From NCBI GenBank assembly GCA_002455335.1, contig DKKP01000413.1:8869-18794 (forward strand): DNA of 9,926 nt, given 5' to 3'. The notes under the pieces are model-generated. The model made no database searches, had not been told where the DNA came from, and saw only the letters and a list, made by a program, of their open reading frames with translations. The translations under genes were made by a program, and so were the position numbers. Shown here piece by piece: positions 8,184-9,926 of the stretch. Every line of letters starts with the position of its first letter. Position 1 is the first letter of the stretch. The DNA comes from Anaerolineales bacterium UBA6663 (lineage in GTDB: Bacteria; Chloroflexota; Anaerolineae; Anaerolineales; UBA6663).

Positions 8184-8220
8184 GTGGGAGGGCCCCCGGG
8201 CCCGTTGGAACCACAAGGAG
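8184..8220 (+). promoter_or_regulatory. Second probable L1-binding mRNA site, upstream of rplA
   Basis: GTGG (8184-8187) pairs with CCAC (8211-8214). GGGCC (8190-8194) pairs with GGCCC (8199-8203). The internal loop is again GA opposite seven bases (GTTGGAA), the same size as in the site before rplK, although the inner stem differs. AAGGAG (8215-8220) directly follows the closing pair, and the rplA ATG is seven bases further on. It starts five bases after the rplK stop. It is a natural second target for feedback by L1. Confidence 0.78.
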
Positions 8221-8227
8221 AAACAAG

Positions 8228-8947
8228 ATGCAGAAACACGGCAAGAAATACAAGGCGGCTGCCGCACAGGTTGAGGCCGATACGGCCTATTCGCCCGAGA
8301 AGGCTGTTGCGTTGGCCAAGGCCACGTCGTACTCGAAGTTCAATGCCACCGTCGAGGCGCACATCCGCCTGGGCGTCGACCCCAAGTACGCGGATCAGAA
8401 TGTCCGCGATGTGGTCGTGCTCCCGAATGGTCTGGGCAAGACGGTGCGTGTCCTGGTCTTCGCGGAAGGTGAGGGCGCTCGCATCGCCGCGGCCAACGGC
8501 GCCGATCACGTCGCCGACGACGAGTTGCTCAAGCAGATCCAGGCTGGCTGGGCGGAGTTCGACGTTGCGATCGCTACGCCCGATCTGATGGGTAAGGTCG
8601 GTCGCCTCGGCCGCATCCTCGGCCCGCGAGGCCTGATGCCCAACCCGAAGACGGGCACGGTCGTGCCGGCGGAAGACCTGCCGCGCGCGATCAAGGAAGC
8701 CAAGGCCGGACGCGTCGAATTCCGGGTCGATAAGACCGGCAATCTTCACGTGCCGATCGGCAAGGTGCAGTTCAGCGAGCAGGCGCTGCTCGAGAACTTC
8801 CAGGCCCTGATGGGGGCCGTGATCAAGGCCAAGCCGGCCACCGCCAAGGGCGTTTACTTGAAGAAAATCGTCCTGACGGCTACAATGGGTCCCGGCGTCA
8901 AGGTGGACACGTTGCAGGCTTCGGCCGGTCACGGGCCCACGGTTTAG
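8228..8947 (+). CDS. rplA: 50S ribosomal protein L1
   Basis: L1 binds the mobile stalk of 23S rRNA near the E site and in many bacteria represses its own mRNA. The 239-residue product is normal in length. Conserved segments include the start of domain I ([10 protein letters not shown]...[11 protein letters not shown]), [20 protein letters not shown], domain II with [22 protein letters not shown], the GTV following it, and the returning domain I part ending at the [11 protein letters not shown] strand. ATG at 8228 is preceded by AAGGAG. The two L1-type mRNA sites flanking rplK fit feedback by this product. It is followed by the L10 leader. Confidence 0.98.
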   Translation: MQKHGKKYKAAAAQVEADTAYSPEKAVALAKATSYSKFNATVEAHIRLGVDPKYADQNVRDVVVLPNGLGKTVRVLVFAEGEGARIAAANGADHVADDELLKQIQAGWAEFDVAIATPDLMGKVGRLGRILGPRGLMPNPKTGTVVPAEDLPRAIKEAKAGRVEFRVDKTGNLHVPIGKVQFSEQALLENFQALMGAVIKAKPATAKGVYLKKIVLTATMGPGVKVDTLQASAGHGPTV

Positions 8948-8964
8948 GCGCAGAGCTGACATCA

Positions 8965-9012
8965 GCCCGCCGGGCAAGGCGGGCGCATAACGGAACGGGC
9001 GCGGAAACGCGC
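8965..9012 (+). other. Two hairpins between rplA and the L10 leader core
   Basis: GCCCGCC (8965-8971) pairs with GGCGGGC (8978-8984) around a 6-base loop, with no T-run after it. GCGCG (8999-9003) pairs with CGCGC (9008-9012) and is closed by a GAAA tetraloop of the GNRA type. They begin shortly after the rplA stop and may belong to the wider L10 leader fold or set the rplA 3' end. I see no promoter I would call here. Confidence 0.5.
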
Positions 9013-9017
9013 TGAGC

Positions 9018-9080
9018 TTCGCCGCAGACAGCTGGCAGGGCCCTTCGGCCCGTAAGACCCGCCGAGGTAGAGCGTTTTGA
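9018..9080 (+). promoter_or_regulatory. L10 leader (ribosomal protein L10-L12 binding mRNA element)
   Basis: The region reads GCAGACAGC, then GGGCC (9038-9042) pairing with GGCCC (9047-9051), then GTAAGA and CCCGCCGAGGTAGAG. This is the pattern of the L10 leader family as I know it: the AGACAGC motif, a small inner hairpin, a TAAGA strand and the CYGCCGAGG closure, where L10 bound to L12 represses rplJ-rplL. Its position just before rplJ is the expected one. The exact ends are approximate. It is followed by a 6-bp hairpin (9090-9105) and the attenuator. Confidence 0.85.
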
Positions 9081-9120
9081 AGTCGACACCGACCCGGTTG
9101 GGTCGAGTGAAAGATGACAG

Positions 9121-9162
9121 ACGGCTCGGGCTTCGGATGCGAAGCCCGAGCCGTTGTGTTTT
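9121..9162 (+). terminator. Intrinsic terminator/attenuator in the rplJ leader
   Basis: A perfect 15-bp stem pairs ACGGCTCGGGCTTCG (9121-9135) with its complement at 9140-9154 around the 4-base loop GATG. It is followed by TGTGTTTT (9155-9162). It is the best intrinsic-terminator shape in the window and lies between the L10 leader and the rplJ start. It probably acts as an attenuator: L10 bound upstream would favour termination. The imperfect T-run suggests partial readthrough. Confidence 0.75.
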
Positions 9163-9206
9163 GGGGCGCAGGGCGCCCACACATCGCCAGTGAGGAGGTG
9201 AACGAT

Positions 9207-9743
9207 TTGGCGCTCACAAAGGAACGCAAGACCGAGCTCGTAGATGAGTACCGCGAGCTGATCGAGAAATGCCAGGGCATGATCCTGGTCGAGTACCGCG
9301 GGATCAACATGAAGGGCATGGACCCGATGCGCCGCAAGGTGCGCGAGGCCCAGGGCGAGTTGCACGTGGTCAAGAACACGCTGGCTCGCAAGGTGCTGAC
9401 CGAGATGGGGCGACCCGCGCCGGCGGATCTGTTCTCACAGACCACGGCCGTGGCTTTCGCTTTCGGCGACCCGCCGGCTGTGGCCAAGGCCCTCACGGCC
9501 GTGGCCAAGGATAGCGAGTTCGTCAAGGTCAAGGGTGGGTTCCTCGGAAACGAGGTGCTCAACGCCAAGCAGGTCGAAGCGCTGGCTGAACTGCCGCCGC
9601 TGCCCGTCCTGCGCGCCCAGTTGCTGGGCATGATCTCGACCCCGGCGACACGCATCGCGGGTGCGCTCGCGAGCAGCGTCCGTCAGGTGGCCAGCGTGGT
9701 CAAGGCGTACTCGGAGAAGGAGGCCGCTCCGGCGGCGGCTTGA
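9207..9743 (+). CDS. rplJ: 50S ribosomal protein L10 (TTG start)
   Basis: L10 is the base of the L7/L12 stalk that recruits elongation factors. The product is 178 residues, MALTKERKTELVDEYREL onward. It has the conserved LVEYRGINMKGMDPMRRKVRE and HVVKNTLARKVL segments, a GGFLGNEVL-type element and a C-terminal helix for L12 binding, ending with Ala. The start is placed at TTG 9207 because GAGGAGGTGA (9192-9201) lies at ideal distance and the protein then begins as in the family. The frame is open further upstream from an ATG at 9114, but that start would put coding sequence through the attenuator stem. rplL follows after 87 bases. Confidence 0.93.
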   Translation: MALTKERKTELVDEYRELIEKCQGMILVEYRGINMKGMDPMRRKVREAQGELHVVKNTLARKVLTEMGRPAPADLFSQTTAVAFAFGDPPAVAKALTAVAKDSEFVKVKGGFLGNEVLNAKQVEALAELPPLPVLRAQLLGMISTPATRIAGALASSVRQVASVVKAYSEKEAAPAAA

Positions 9744-9788
9744 TGGGGTTCTCCCATCGGCATAGGCAGCTTGGGCTCGCCCGGCTGC
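9742..9788 (+). other. Two small hairpins between rplJ and rplL
   Basis: GATGGG (9742-9747) pairs with CCCATC (9753-9758), overlapping the rplJ stop codon. GCAGC (9766-9770) pairs with GCTGC (9784-9788), with an inner GGG/CCC stem around CTCG. Neither is followed by a T-run. They are ordinary hairpins, possibly tuning rplL, which must be made in several copies per ribosome. Role inferred only. Confidence 0.45.
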
Positions 9789-9830
9789 GCAACATGATCG
9801 ACAAGCAATTTCTGAATTGGAGTTCCGACA

Positions 9831-9926
9831 ATGGCTGATCTGGAGAAAATCGTTGAGTCGTTGAGCGCCCTCACCGTGCTCGAGGCCGCCCAGCTGACCA
9901 AAATGCTGGAAGAGAAGTGGGGCGTC
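9831..9926 (+). CDS. rplL: 50S ribosomal protein L7/L12 (3' end outside window)
   Basis: This is the first 32 codons of the L7/L12 stalk protein, present as several dimers on L10 and responsible for recruiting and activating translational GTPases. The visible residues [19 protein letters not shown] and [13 protein letters not shown] match the N-terminal dimerisation and L10-binding domain. TTGGAG (9817-9822) lies eight bases before the ATG. It is cut off by the end of the window, so the hinge and C-terminal domain cannot be judged. Confidence 0.95.
   Translation, partial: MADLEKIVESLSALTVLEAAQLTKMLEEKWGV

Noticed and set aside
9114..9206. Longer rplJ start at ATG 9114
   Set aside because: It would translate through the attenuator stem, has no ribosome-binding site and adds residues foreign to L10. 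TTG 9207 has a strong site.
8099..9655. A 518-codon minus-strand open frame opposite rplA and rplJ
   Set aside because: It overlaps two certain genes, the L10 leader and the attenuator, and looks like shadow coding.

Overview
The window is a compact, all-plus-strand, GC-rich stretch of core translation and transcription genes from a bacterium. In order it holds the 3' end of rpoB, rpsL, rpsG, fusA, tuf, rpmG, tRNA-Trp(CCA), secE, nusG, rplK, rplA, rplJ and the first 32 codons of rplL. The best guess for the host is Chloroflexota, Anaerolineae or Caldilineae-like. The reasons are the GC-rich codons, the Gram-positive-type insertion in S12, the large insertion in the RpoB C-terminal region, the long acidic extension on NusG and the rpmG-trnW-secE-nusG order. 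This placement rests on memory of these families, not on a search, and is moderate in confidence.

Layout: rpoB ends at 1361 and rpoC does not follow. A 345-base gap holds a large hairpin, a good sigma70-type promoter and a structured leader that reads into the str cassette (rpsL-rpsG-fusA). tuf comes next as a separate cassette, then rpmG, then trnW-secE-nusG, then rplK-rplA-rplJ-rplL. The usual order (secE-nusG-rplKAJL-rpoBC-rpsLG-fusA-tuf) is thus cyclically permuted here, with tuf joining the str block to the secE-nusG-L11/L10 block.

Regulation visible in the sequence: rplK and rplA are each preceded by a hairpin resembling the L1-binding site of 23S rRNA, so L1 probably represses both. 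rplJ is preceded by a recognisable L10 leader and then a terminator-like attenuator. Its start is a TTG after a strong ribosome-binding site.

The most unusual feature is a set of five intergenic inverted arrays built from 7- or 8-base words: 1363-1444, 4726-4830, 6049-6121, 6304-6388 and 7627-7694. Each has one arm of tandem words and a second arm of the same words in reverse complement. They lie at cassette borders (rpoB|rpsL, fusA|tuf, tuf|rpmG, rpmG|trnW, nusG|rplK) and are absent from the tightly coupled junctions. Two begin exactly on the upstream gene's TAG stop codon. I do not know a named family for them. They are the best candidate here for an undescribed element, possibly an RNA processing, stabilising or termination signal.
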